A stretch of DNA of 64,000 nucleotides, from assembly GCA_014529385.2 (NCBI GenBank), contig CM043942.1, positions 109,139,141-109,203,140 of the forward strand, in the 5' to 3' direction. Numbering within the stretch: position 1 is the first letter of the stretch; every line of letters begins with the position of its first letter. Origin of the DNA: Adiantum capillus-veneris. Its lineage: Eukaryota; Streptophyta; Polypodiopsida; Polypodiales; Pteridaceae. A model generated the notes under the pieces. That model was not told where the DNA came from. It made no database searches and saw only the letters and a program-made list of their open reading frames with translations. Made by a program: the position numbers and the translations under genes. Below, one piece after another: positions 52,589 through 63,791 of this stretch.

Positions 52589-53513
52589 TGTCTCTGTGGG
52601 ACGCATGTCTAACCTCACCATCCTATCTTATTACAGTATTAGCAAGAACCATGATTAATTTATCAAACCATGGGACGAAGCTAACTCGACTAGTGCATAG
52701 AGGCTACAAGAGGGTGTCAATCTCTTGGAAAACAACTAACAACTCGCATCTAACTCAAGCTACACTCAAGTGACTGAAATCACCAAAATTCAATCGCTCA
52801 TTGGCAAACAAATCACATTCGTTACAGCATCAAATGACATCCAAACGTAACGAAACTTCTAGGACATGTTTATAAAATTTAAGCACACATGCTTATGGTC
52901 TCAAACCCCACTTTAGGTCAAGTTCCAAAATCACAATTATTAACAGCAGTGGATTTTTGACCTAGTCGTTTTCGACCGGAATGCATCTAAATGCTTAGCA
53001 ATGATGCCCCAATATCCCGCCTATGCTTAGTTTTTAATTTGAAAGTGTAAATTCCTAGTTATGATGAAATTAGGCCACGGGTCGGCGACGCCAAAAGATA
53101 CAAAATATTGTGAACTGCTTACATCAATGCGCAGAGCTCTTACCTGCGGTTGCAATGCAACAAACGTGACTGCAATGTGACAACTGGGGAGGGAGTAGGA
53201 AGCGCGAGGAGAGGAGTGAGCGCCCTTAGCTCACGCTGTGTATTTCATTATCCAAAACTTATAAAAAACTTACAAACATTGGCAAGTTTATATCTTAGCC
53301 AAGGTTTTTGGGTGGTCAAAACTAATAATCTGGAGTTCTACCGAAGCTGGGTAATGGCTAGCTGATACAATCTGGAAGCTTGTATCCTCAGCTTATTAAT
53401 TACGAAGTTTATTCAAGAAAATAGAAGTTACAATATTCTCGATTTATCAAAATAATAAATGTTTTACAAAGAGAACTCCGAAAAATGGTGTTCATGTTAG
53501 CTTGCTGCTAACA
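52589..53513 (-). repeat. 3' LTR of coiled-coil element, copy 2
   Basis: The minus-strand start TGTTAGCAGCAAGC at 53,513 is fixed by the adjacent polypurine tract. The left end (52,589) is inferred from similarity to the LTR at 11,365-12,299: gtgcatagaggctacaagagggtgtcaa against gtggaagcaagcatagggtgtcaa, and the TATA-like TTTATAAG at 53,258-53,265 in the same relative place. About 925 bp against 935 bp. Confidence 0.65.
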
Positions 53514-53524
53514 TTCCCCCCTCC
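53514..53524 (-). other. Polypurine tract of coiled-coil element, copy 2
   Basis: The minus strand reads GGAGGGGGGAA directly before TGTTAGCAGC. Nearly identical to GGAAGGGGGGAA in the RT-less element. Confidence 0.88.
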
Positions 53525-53680
53525 TTGCCTATGTCATCCCTTGACACAGCTTTATGGGCTCAAATAGTCATTCGGGTTGACGGCTGGCGAGGCGATCTTT
53601 AAGCGCATCCAGTGCCTTCTAGTATCTGATTTTTCTTTCTTTGTCTGGCACTTGCAAAAATTGCATGGTCACTCTGTTCT

Positions 53681-54220
53681 TCAGCCCACCGCTGAGTAGC
53701 CTAAAAATTTGGATGTGAGGTTTCTGATCACTGGCGCAAAGATCTTTGTTCGCCAGGTGAAGAATCCAGTGTAGAAAGCTTCCTCAAATGCCAACATATT
53801 GCTTGATGGTAAGAACATACATCTGGCATAGAAGCCGTAGAGGACTTCTTCTGAAGTTTGCCCACTCAAATCATAGCATAACCCCTGATTTCCCTTGAGG
53901 AATGACATCCACGGGGTGCCTGCTTGCTCTGGCTCATGAAATACTTCAATACAAGTGAGCAGCATTTGGCATATCTTATATAACATGGTGTAGGAGAGAT
54001 CTGTTAGACTCTTGAAGAAAGACATGGCACTTGTTAGGGTTTTCACCATGTATTCCTCTGTTGCTTATCCTTTCTCTGGAGTTGGAAGTCTTGGGCAGTT
54101 CAGCCAGGTTGGCCATTTCTTTATTAGTGCCTCATGCTCTTCCCATGTCCTTACTCTGGGTACATGACAAAATGTGGGATCTCTTTGCAGGGATGCAGGT
54201 GCTCTTGTGAACAGAATCAA
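53681..54220 (-). pseudogene. Coiled-coil LTR element, copy 2: C-terminal domain of orphan protein
   Basis: Unrecognised family; aligns with 9,503-10,068. 54,049-53,681 is open for 122 codons: MVKTLTSAMSFFKSLTDLSY, YKICQMLLTCIEVFHEPEQA, TSEEVLYGFYARCMFLPSSN, LAFEEAFYTGFFTWRTKIFA. Upstream, PRVRTWEEHEALIKKWPTWL is in the same region after one stop. It ends about 165 bases before the 3' LTR. It would be the C-terminus of a protein of roughly 700 residues counting all segments. No catalytic motif known to me; role unknown. Confidence 0.72.
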
Positions 54221-54600
54221 ATATCACGGATTCTTGTTCAGCCAGCTTAACCTCCACTTTGGGTGGTCTTTATTTGCACCATCTTCTTGCATGTCTTTGT
54301 ACAGCCTCTCTTTTACCTGTAGTAGTTCCACTTTTATGAGAGGGTATGGCAGGGATTGTTGATGCCATTGAGCATTGATTTGATTGGGAGTGAGTTGAGT
54401 GACGTTGACAAAGTGTAGAACTCTCAACTCCCAATCCATTGCGGCTTTCCACTACTCATCCACCTCTTGGGTGAGATTCTCTTTCAGTGCGTCTTCTTCA
54501 GCTTTTGACAGCTGGACCATAGACACTGTGTCTGTATCTGTGATGTTTAGCTGAAAATCCTCTTCACCACTCGGCTCTGCTGTGGACTATGTTTCCAACT
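54221..54600 (-). pseudogene. Coiled-coil LTR element, copy 2: middle segment
   Basis: 54,439-54,224 reads MDWELRVLHFVNVTQLTPNQ, QQSLPYPLIKVELLQVKERL and HPKWRLSWLNKNP. Just upstream is an acidic stretch with LSKAEEDALKENLTQEVDE. Copy 1 has the same order (EEEDNLQKAL, AMEWEQRVLKS, SLPYPLLKYE, PKWRKVWLTKYP). The order acidic, MDWE, PYPL, PKWR is thus a reproducible signature of the family. Confidence 0.72.
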
Positions 54601-55380
54601 TAGTAAATGAGACCGAGGGTATGTCTATCTGTGGCGGCTCTGAAGTGCCTGCCTCTTCCTGCGTATCCGGCCTTCCTTCCCTCAGGAGCTGGTTAACTCT
54701 CTTGAGCTCAACTATTTCTTTGAGGAGCTCTCTTCTCTCTGGACCCGCATCAATTCCAAGTCCCTATGATGTGATTGCTCCAGCTTTAATTCTAACTCTA
54801 GGTCCTTGTTCTTATTTTCTAGTGCCTTGTATACTTCATCAGTCCCTTTGATGGAGGCCACGGCTAGATTTTCTATTATTTGTCGTAAGAAGATTTCCTG
54901 ATCATTGATTCATTGTTCAAAGTACTATAAAGAGGCATTTGCAACATCCAATTGCACTTGAATTTTTTGAGTTGACAGGGATATCGTAAGAAGTTCATTC
55001 GTAACTTCTTTCAGCTCCTCGTCTTTTGCTTTGCAAGCATCAGATAACTTGGTGAGCAGATCACCTAACTCCCCCATTTCTTTTTGTTGTCTATCTCTAG
55101 CTAGATAATGTTGTTCAGCTTCGGCTTTCATCTCTTGCACTTGCCTCTGAAGATCAGTGGTGACAGTCATCCTGTCTTCTAAATCTCCTTGGAGAGCGTC
55201 AATCACCATCTCAAGCTCTTTGGCCTTGTGTGTTGCGGCTAATGCTGCTGAATGGAGTCTCTTCGTCACATCTTGCATCTGCCTTGCATATTCGTTTACT
55301 TGCAGTATAACCTCGTCATTTGATTGCCAATCCTCCTGTCTTGCCAGTGATAGCCGTTTTTCAGCTATCCAAATTTCCAT
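54601..55380 (-). pseudogene. Coiled-coil LTR element, copy 2: long N-terminal coiled coil
   Basis: 55,380-54,925 is a 151-codon open frame of heptads (ARQMQDVTKRLHSAALAA, KAKELEMVIDALQGDLEDRM, LQRQVQEMKAEAEQH). After a stop, coiled coil continues with DEVYKALENKNKDLELELKL and, shifted, ELLKEIVELKRVNQLL to about 54,680. The predicted coiled coil is about 230 residues, longer than copy 1 (95 codons), so N-terminal length varies. The 5' LTR and primer site are absent; the duplicated segment at 55,464 begins 83 bases upstream of the first Met codon. Confidence 0.72.
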
Positions 55381-57063
55381 AGTAAGCTACCTCACCCTAC
55401 CAAAATCACCCAAACACTGTGGCTATCTTTACCATTTCATTGTACATAGGCGTGTGTGACTTAGGGGACTTTCCCCATATTTTCTTAAAAACCCTCAATT
55501 AGCTAGCCACAAGGCTAGTTGAGCCAAAAAAAAATTTTAAAAATGTATATTATGGCCTCTGTGTGTAAATTTTTCATTGTATATAGAGCCTAAATATAAG
55601 GATTTTTCATAATTATTTTGGTATTTATTTAAATATTTATATTTAGGTGTGTGTTATTTATGCTATGTACATTGACTCAACATTACCACAATTTTTCTTA
55701 CCATACTCTTTATTCCATAAAGAAATAATTTCATGCAAGCTTCTCTTATTTTTGGTGTAACTCCATCCCAACAAAAATTCAAAAAAACTAGTTTTATTTA
55801 TGTGTGTATATTTTTTTCACTATTGTGAATTTTTTCCTTCCTACATCTATTCTCTATTACTCTCATAAATTAGAACACCAAAAATATTCATCTTTTTATG
55901 ATAGACTTATAATGAGAGAGATCTATTTTGACCCCCTTATATTTTTTCCACCTATATTATTTATATTTGACATGTACATATTTTTTTAGACCCCTCAAAA
56001 TTTGATTTCCTTAGTTGTACTATTCATTTATATCATGATCTCAACAAAATCTTCAATTATAGACCTACCAAATAAGGTCAAGGGTACGTGACATGCATCC
56101 ATGCACTATGGAGGGCTCACTCTTGGAGGCATTCAAAAGAATCATCCAAAGAAGGACCCCACAAGGACTTTGTGCAATGGAAAAAGACAGTCAGTTTTGC
56201 TGAATTTTTCAAGGTCACTTGCTCTATGAATTTGAAAAGATGATGCAAACAAAAGTTGTAGCTCGTGGGCTGAAATTTGACCTCAAATTTTGTCATATTT
56301 TTTTGAGCTATGAGCTGTGAGCTATGATTTTATTGGTGGACCCCAATTTGCCCATTCTATGCAGCCACACTCCCTCTTCCACTTTATCATTTTTCTCTTT
56401 CACACACACTTCTCCACTCATCATCCCCACCTCTCTCACCACTCCTCTCTGCACCCTACTCACCTTCTTCTCAACTTTGAAGAATAAGAGAAACCATGGT
56501 GAACTCATGTCTCCTACACACACTTCTATTCCAAAATTGACCACCTAGTCTCATTTTTCCTCTTCCATATTACCCATATCTATCAAAAAAACCACAAAAT
56601 TCAACCTCTTCTCTTGAAAGACAGCACCATGTTGATTGATTACTCATATTCAATTACCTTGTCTCCCAAGGAAGGTCAAGAGTGGAGAAAAAACGTACCG
56701 TCAAAGCTAGTGGACCGTCAACAAGCATCAAAATTGACCCTACTCAAGACACTTGGAGCATCAACATTGTAAGAAATCCATGTTTTCTTACCTATTAAGA
56801 GTTTTTTCTTCCTTATTTGTATCCTAAATGGATACTCCCATTGTAAAATCCAATTCCATTTGTAAATCAATAAAAATACTAACTCTACTAAATTACTAAC
56901 ACTAACCTAGTATGAAAAGTCCTATCACCTCCACCTCTCTCTTCTCTCTTTTCTTCATCTATCCACACCAACTTCTTGATAATTCCAAGCGAAAGAAATT
57001 AGATAAGTGCAGAAAATCTAACCCAACTATTGTTAGAGGAGTAACCCTAGCCCTCAAAATTGC

Positions 57064-57071
57064 TATAAAAG
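57064..57071 (+). promoter_or_regulatory. TATA box in copy A
   Basis: TATAAAAG in the context gctataaaagaagggtgtagc. The same box occurs in copy B at 60,011-60,018 (gctataaaaggagggtgtagc). It is likely the core promoter of the plus-strand element encoding the gag at 62,538. Confidence 0.65.
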
Positions 57072-57726
57072 AAGGGTGTAGCTAGCACAAAAGGGGGAAG
57101 CCATAAGCAAGAGCACTATGCTATAGCTTGAGAAGCCAAGCTGAACCTCTCTAGAAGGAGCTCTTGAGTGGAAGCTCATTGTCTTATGCATATGCATGTG
57201 TTGTATTAGGGGTGATTAGCAAGGGAACTCTAAGCCATTGTAAGAGAGAGTGATCATTCAATTGAGAGTAGGAAATCTATCATTTCTCCTACTAGTGTAA
57301 GCCCAACATTTGCTGAATCAAGGAGGGTGGATTTGGACTAAGCTTGGATACTTTGTCTCTCTTCCAACGTGAAGTAATGGCCAACAATGATGTGTAAGTG
57401 TCTTGGTGTTTTTTTAAAGTTCTTGATAGCTTGTCTCTGGGTGTTGTCATCAATTTAGCCATAAATCCCACATACTGTAAGAGGGCGCCAGGGTGGAGAG
57501 GACTCCCCTGGCCTTAAGACAGTGATTGGGGTGGTTTTTTTTGTGATGTGTTGTGGTGTAATTTACTCAAGCTATGTTGAACAAATACTAATCTCACTTT
57601 GATTGGTCATGACAGATTTGTAAGAAGGTATTAATGCAACAAGCACCCCCTTCTCCTTCTCTCTCTTTATTACATATATAATTGTGTATGCTTGATCACT
57701 GCCAATACATTTCAAAGCAGCCCGAG

Positions 57727-57730
<4 letters not shown>

Positions 57731-57806
<76 letters not shown>
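57731..57806. repeat. (CT)38 microsatellite in copy A
   Basis: 76 bases of CT. The homologous tract in copy B (62,018-62,045) has only 14 units. Confidence 0.95.
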
Positions 57807-57808
<2 letters not shown>

Positions 57809-58296
57809 ACGCGTCCTAGTTCGCATCCAAAACTAGGTGGTGCCCCAAATTTGTGTAGGGTTAGGTTGCGGGTTTGTGTGTGTGTTTGTTGTTTTTTTCC
57901 AACCCCAACCCAATTCAGCAGCACGGGAGCCTAGAAGAGTGCTTAAAGCTCATTCTTCTTGTTGCTCGCCCCAGACCGCCTTAAACTGGTGCCCCCACTG
58001 AGGAATGAATTTGTGCTTATTGTTGTTGTATTGCATGAATGCTTGAATTTTAGCATAATCAAGTAGATTATATGAATCATGAAAACTTGTATGACCGAGT
58101 TTAATTTCAAGGCAACAAACATTGATTTAGGATATGGCTTGGATTAAAATAACATAAGAAAGGAAAAAAACATTGTCACATAAGAATCTAGAATTCATGT
58201 TAAAAGACCTTTTGAAACTTTGTGTAGTTAGTTGATGTCATGAGAGAAAATGATTGTTTGGAACTAATCTTTGTGTGGTTCTAGCATTGAGAGACT

Positions 58297-58429
58297 ATGA
58301 CACGCTATACCTTTGATGATATCCCAATCTTCTTCGAAAATCTAGAAGAAGATGTTGATGATTTTCTTGTTGATTTTAGAATGGTTTGTCGTATCCTTGG
58401 TAAAAGGGGTGACATTGAAAAAGGGGATT
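58297..58429 (+). pseudogene. Truncated gag start (copy A)
   Basis: MTRYTFDDIPIFFENLEEDV and so on for about 44 codons, nearly identical to the gag at 62,538 (LVDF for LADF, RGDIEK for RDDIEK). The frame runs into the copy B start at the shared ggggattttc, so it is a truncated duplicate. Confidence 0.93.
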
Positions 58430-60010
58430 TTCCCCATATTTTCTTAAAATCCCTCAATTAGCTAGTCACAAGGCTAGTTGAGCAAAAAAATTTAAAAAAA
58501 TTAAAAATGTATATTATAGCCTCTTTATGTGTAAATATTCCATTGTATATAGGGCCTAAATATAAGGATTTTTTATAATTATTTTGGTATTTATTTAAAT
58601 ATTTATATTTAGGTGTGTGTTGTTTATCCTATGTACATTGACTCACCATTACCACAATTTTTCTTACCATACTCTTTATTCCATAAAGAAATAATTTCAT
58701 GCAAGCTTCTCTTATTTTTGGTGTAACTCCATCCCAACAAAAATCCAAAAAAACTAGTTTTATTTATGTGTGTATATTTTTTTCACTATTGTGATTTTTT
58801 TCCTTCCTACATCTATTCTCTATTACTCTCATAAATTAGAACACCAAAAATATTCATCTTTTTATGATAGACTTATAATGAGAGAGATTTATTTTGACCC
58901 GCTTATATTTTTTCCACCTATATTATTTATATTTGACATGTACACATTTTTTTAGACCCCTCAAAATTTGATTTCCTTAGTTGTACTATTCATTTATATC
59001 ATGATCTCAACAAAATCTTCAATTATAGACCTACCAAATAAGGTCAAGGATACGTGACATGCATACATGCACTATAGAGGGCTCGCTCTTGGAGGCATTC
59101 AAAAGAATCATCCAAAGAAGGACCCCACAATGACTTTGTGCAATCGAAAAAGAAAGTGAGTTTTGCTGAATTTTTAAAGGTCACTTGCTCTTCGAATTTG
59201 AAAAGATAATGCAAACAAAAGTTGTAGCTCGTGGGCTGAAATTTTACCTCAAATTTTGTCATATTTTTTTGAGCTATGAGCTGTGAGCTATGATTTTATT
59301 GGTGGACCCCAGTTTGCCCATTCTATGCAGCCACACTCCCTCTTCCACTTTATCATTTTCCTCTTTCACACACACTTCTCCACTCATCATCCCCACCTCT
59401 CTCACCACTCCTCTCTGCACCCTACTCACCTTCTTCTCAACCTTGAAGAATAAGAGAAATCATGGTGAACTCATGTCTCCTACACACACTTCCATTCCAA
59501 AATTGACCACCTAGTCTCATTTTGCCTCTTCCATATTACCCATATCTATAAAAAAAACCACAAAAATCAGCCTCTTCTCTTGAAAGACAGCACCATGTTG
59601 ATTGATTACTCATATTCAATTACCTTGGTTCCGAAGGAAGGTCAAGAGTGGAGAAAAACCTACCGTCAAAGATAGTGGACCGTCAACAAGCGTCAGAATT
59701 GACCCTACTCAAGACACTTGGAGCATCAACATTGTAAGAAATCCATGTTTTCTTACCTATTAAGAGTTTTTTCTTCCTTATTTGTATCCTACATGGATAC
59801 TCCCATTGTAAATATCCAATTCCATTTGTAAATCAATAAAAATACTAACTCTACTAATTTACTAACACTAACTTAATATGAAAAGTCCTATCACCTCCAC
59901 TTCTCTCCTCTCTCTTTTCTTCATCTATGCCCACCAACTTCTTGATAATTCCAAGCAAAAGAAATTAGATAAACCATTGTTAGAGGAGTAACCCTAGCCC
60001 TCAAAATTGC

Positions 60011-60018
60011 TATAAAAG
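60011..60018 (+). promoter_or_regulatory. TATA box in copy B
   Basis: TATAAAAG, the promoter copy directly upstream of the intact gag. It lies about 450 bp before the inserted terminal-inverted-repeat element, so a transcript from it would include that insertion. Confidence 0.6.
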
Positions 60019-60464
60019 GAGGGTGTAGCTAGCACAAAACGGGGAAGCCATAAGCAAGAGCACTATGCTATAGCTTGAGAAGCCAAGCTCAACCTCTCTA
60101 GAAGGAGTTCTTGAGTGGAAGCTCATTGTCTTATGCATATGCATGTGTTGTATTAGGGGTGATTAGCAAGGGAACTCTATGCCATTGTAAGAGAGAGTGA
60201 TCATTCAATTGAGAGTAGGAAATCTATCATTTCTCCTACTAGTGTAAGCCCAACATTTGCTGAATCAAGGAGGGTGGATTTGGACTAAGCTTGGATACTT
60301 TGTCTCTCTTCCAACGTGAAGTAATGGACAACAATGATGTGTAAGTGTCTTGGTGTTTTTTTAAAGTTCTTGATAGCTTGTCTCTGGGTGTTGTCATCAA
60401 TTTAGCCATAAATCCCACATACTGTAAGAGGGCGCCAGGGTGGAGAGGACTCCCCTTGCCTTAA

Positions 60465-61802
60465 CACTAGAATGGTAACCTAACAAGACATAAAAGTGTC
60501 CTTTCAAGGTTTTGGGACAAAATTCCAAAACCATAGTAGATCCACTCATTTTGAGAAATCCTTTCATGAGCTTATAGTTCAATAACTACTACATATGGAA
60601 AAAATGAGAAACTTGTAATTTTTCTCATCCCTTGGTCACTACAAGCCTCCAAAGTTGATGGACCAGTGCATTTTGCCTAAACCAACAATTTCTTACGGTT
60701 GATTGCATATAAATAAGAGTGGAGATTTTTGTAGGACATGAGATATAATGCCCCGTTAACTTCAATGGGTTGGTGAACAAAACATATGGTTGCTTTTACC
60801 TCACTAATTGTTTTTTGGGAAAAAAACATTAGGTACAAAAAAGTTGCATTTTTGCCATTTTGCGGATCTATCATCAAAGTTATTATAGTCACGCTCAATA
60901 CAGATACTATATACATGTTTTCTTAGTTCCCTTTGGGCCTCTGGATTCAAAAGGAGCGATGGAACATGTCAAAAGGATAATGGATCTCTTACAATTAGAA
61001 CCTTAGGGGCAATGATAAAGTGCTAAATACAGCAAACATGAAAAAACTGGGTTTAGCATTATGACCTCTAGAAACCCATAGAAACTACTCAATATCTAGC
61101 CAAGTTTGTAGTCTATGATTAGATATGGTTACTACCTACAAAATACACACAATTGGCCTAAGAAACTAGCAATATTGAGAAAGTTATACTTGCTACTCTA
61201 AAATGTATTATATTCTTCAGCAATCCAAAAACTCAACCATCATCATATACTATGCTATATAGCATATTAGGTCCCCCAAACTCAAGGAAGATTAGCTTTA
61301 TTTTATACACTACACTTACACAATCAAAATAGAATTTGGATATCAAGAAAGCTACCAAAAAAATCATAAAAGTGCTAATTTTGGCCAAAAAACAGGATTA
61401 TGCAATTCTTGTAAATTGGTCATAACTTTCAATTTTAACACTTAGCTCTCCCTACCAGCATCAAAACATGTTGAGAACTATGAAGGCCTAACCTCTAGCC
61501 ATCTAAACCTCACAAACATGAAGTTTAGAGTGGTATAGTTGCCAAAAATTGGAAAAAAGCCAAAAACAGGACCCGTTTTTTCCCACAGTTTAGGTTCAAA
61601 AATGTTGTGCAAGAGTAAGGTTAATGGTGAGATCGATACTAAAAAAAAATGCTAAGTTTTTTTCTGCTCATAAGGCAACTTTGTGGATATACAGCACCTA
61701 GAAATTCATTTTCATACTCTTCAAATAATTCAAGCAAAATGGTCACTTAACAGGACACAAAAGTGTCCAAGGACATAAAAGTGTCCTGTTACCATTCTAG
61801 TG
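60465..61802. mobile_element. Non-autonomous terminal-inverted-repeat DNA transposon, 1338 bp
   Basis: Left end CACTAGAATGGTAAC and right end GTTACCATTCTAGTG are perfect 15-bp inverted repeats. TTAA flanks both sides (60,461-60,464 and 61,803-61,806) whereas the empty site in copy A (ccttaagacag) has one TTAA, so the target duplication is demonstrated internally. Subterminal ggacataaaagtgtcc-type motifs occur at both ends. No transposase ORF; the 79-codon frame at 60,677-60,916 has no motif. CACTA ends suggest the CACTA/EnSpm group, but a TTAA duplication is not its usual 3 bp, so the superfamily is open. Confidence 0.9.
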
Positions 61803-62017
61803 TTAAGACAGTGATTGGGGTGGTTTTTTTTGTGATATGTTGTGGTGTAATTTACTCAAGCTATGTTGAACAAATACTAATCTCACTTTGATTGGTCATG
61901 ACAGATTTGTAAGAAGGTATTAATGCAACAAGCACCCCCTCCCCGTTCTCTCTCTTTCTTACATATATAATTGTGTTTGCTTGATCACTGTCGATACATT
62001 TCAAAGCAGCCCAAGCA

Positions 62018-62045
<28 letters not shown>
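62018..62045. repeat. (CT)14 microsatellite in copy B
   Basis: 28-bp counterpart of the 76-bp tract in copy A. Confidence 0.95.
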
Positions 62046-62049
<4 letters not shown>

Positions 62050-62537
62050 ACGCGTCCTAGTTCGCATCCAAAATTAGGTGGTGCCCCAAATTTGTGTAGG
62101 GTTAGGTTGTGGGTTTGTGTGTGTGTTTGTTGTTTTTTTCCAACCCCAACCCAATTGAGTAGCACGGGAGCCTAGAAGAGTTCTTAGAGGCCACTCTTCT
62201 TGTTGCCCACCCCGGACCGCCTCAAATTGGTGCCCCCACTGAGGAATGACTTTGTGCTTATTGTTGTTGTATTGCATGAATGCTTGAATTTTAGCATAAT
62301 CAAGTAGATTATATGAATCATGAAAACTTGTATGACCGAGTTTAATTTCAAGGCAACAAAAATTGATCTAGAATATGGCTTGGATTAGAATAACATAAGA
62401 AAGGAAAAAAACATTGTCACATAAGAATCTAGAATTCATGTTGAAAGACCTTTTAAAACTTTGTGTAGTTAGTTGATGTCATGAGAGAAAATGATTGTTT
62501 GGAACTAATCTTTGTGTGGTTCTAGCATTGAGAGACT

Positions 62538-63791
62538 ATGACACGTTATACCTTTGATGATATCCCAATCTTCTTCGAAAATCTAGAAGAAGATGTTGAT
62601 GATTTTCTTGCTGATTTTAGAATGGTTTGTCGTATCCTTGGTAAAAGGGATGACATTGAAAAAGGGGATTTTCTATTGCTATGCCTTAGAAGCAATATTG
62701 AGCAATGGTTTTGGAGTATGTCTTCTCAGATTGAAGATGGATATACCCAAATTTCCAAAGCTTTGAAGACCAGATTCTCTAAATTTCCAACAACGGAGAA
62801 AGCATGGGCTTCATTAGGGAGACTTCAACAACATGGTGAAGACTACTATGCTTATGAGAATATTTTTTCTCATCAATGGGGAGGATGTGGATTTAGTTCT
62901 ACATTTCCAGATTATGTAAAAATGGAGCAATTTATTTCGGGTTTGTCTCCTTTCCTAAAGACTAAGGTTACTTGTACTGGACCCTCTACCTTTGAAGAAG
63001 CGGTCACTATTGCCCAAAGGAAGTTTCACAAGTACTTCTACATCAAAAATGGTTTCCATCATGCTGGAAGAACCGACCATCATGAAAGTGTTTCTATCAA
63101 GGATTCATCTCCTTTGCCATACTTGTCTCCTTCTACTCTGACAAATGTTGAAGAAGTTACTTACATGCCAACTGATTATTCAAGTGCTAAAGTGTGTGGC
63201 CAAGATTCAAATGTGGAATATCTTTGTTCTACCTTTATCACAAGCATGCAAAAAATGACACAAGACATCTCAAATGACAGTGATGATTCAATAATGGATA
63301 CATCCAACCTTTTGGCGGAGGATCAATTTCTAGTCCGAGCAGACGAAGCTTTTGTGCAACATGATTCTATGGAGAATGAAGACCTTGAAGGTAACTTTGA
63401 TCTTATGGAATGTTCTGAGAGTGTATCTTGTCTAAAAGAAGAGAGTGAAGAAGAAGATGAAATCATAGGTGAGGAAATCATAGACCACATTGATCATAAA
63501 GTGATGATTGTGTACATGGAATGCCAACTCCAAAACAAAGTAGAAGAGTGTGAGTTGAATCCATGTGAGGATAATCTTCAAGAAGTGTTTGAGGATGTTG
63601 AAAATCATTGGTATGACCCATGTATGTTAAGCATGGAGGAATCTATCATGCAAGAAGCCAAAGTTTTCACAAAATCAAACAGTAATCCATCAACCTTTGA
63701 GGTGGTACAATGTGAGGAGTTACAACCTTGCCAAAGGGGGGGCTTAGAAGGGGATGAAAAACATGGGAGAGTAGTAAAAATAAAATCATAA
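62538..63791 (+). CDS. Gag protein of a plus-strand LTR retrotransposon
   Basis: 417-codon open frame. Residues about 1-190 look like a retrotransposon gag core: DDIPIFFENLEEDVDDFLAD, FRMVCRILGKRDDIEKGDFL, SMSSQIEDGYTQISKALKTR, ISGLSPFLKTKVTC and TFEEAVTIAQRKF. The remainder is acidic with no zinc knuckle (SCLKEESEEEDEIIGEEIID). Start chosen at MTRYTFDD because copy A keeps the same ATG. It is intact, unlike most genes here, and has its leader and TATA box upstream. The pol portion would lie right of the window. Gypsy rather than copia is likely but not proven from gag alone. Confidence 0.75.
   Translation: MTRYTFDDIPIFFENLEEDVDDFLADFRMVCRILGKRDDIEKGDFLLLCLRSNIEQWFWSMSSQIEDGYTQISKALKTRFSKFPTTEKAWASLGRLQQHGEDYYAYENIFSHQWGGCGFSSTFPDYVKMEQFISGLSPFLKTKVTCTGPSTFEEAVTIAQRKFHKYFYIKNGFHHAGRTDHHESVSIKDSSPLPYLSPSTLTNVEEVTYMPTDYSSAKVCGQDSNVEYLCSTFITSMQKMTQDISNDSDDSIMDTSNLLAEDQFLVRADEAFVQHDSMENEDLEGNFDLMECSESVSCLKEESEEEDEIIGEEIIDHIDHKVMIVYMECQLQNKVEECELNPCEDNLQEVFEDVENHWYDPCMLSMEESIMQEAKVFTKSNSNPSTFEVVQCEELQPCQRGGLEGDEKHGRVVKIKS

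Larger units (their letters stand above)
55464..58422 (+). repeat. Tandem duplication copy A (about 2.96 kb): promoter, leader and gag start
   Basis: First copy of a direct repeat with 58,423-62,663. It begins ggggactttccccatatttt and ends in the first 42 codons of a gag gene. It contains no long ORF but has LTR-like features: TATAAAAG at 57,064-57,071, a CT microsatellite, and gcttaaactggtgcccccactgagg near 57,983-58,007 as a possible primer-site region. The start coincides with the broken 5' end of the coiled-coil element. Confidence 0.9.
58423..62663 (+). repeat. Tandem duplication copy B with a 1338-bp insertion
   Basis: Second copy of 55,464-58,422. Minus the inserted element (60,465-61,802) and its 4-bp duplication it is about 2.9 kb, nearly collinear with copy A with scattered substitutions and small indels. 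It leads without a break into the full gag frame. Confidence 0.9.

Noticed and set aside
57572-57924. Arg-Glu dipeptide ORFs near the CT tract
   Set aside because: Microsatellite translations.
60677-60916. ORF within the TIR element considered as transposase remnant
   Set aside because: 79 codons without any catalytic triad or zinc-finger pattern; hydrophobic composition looks accidental.
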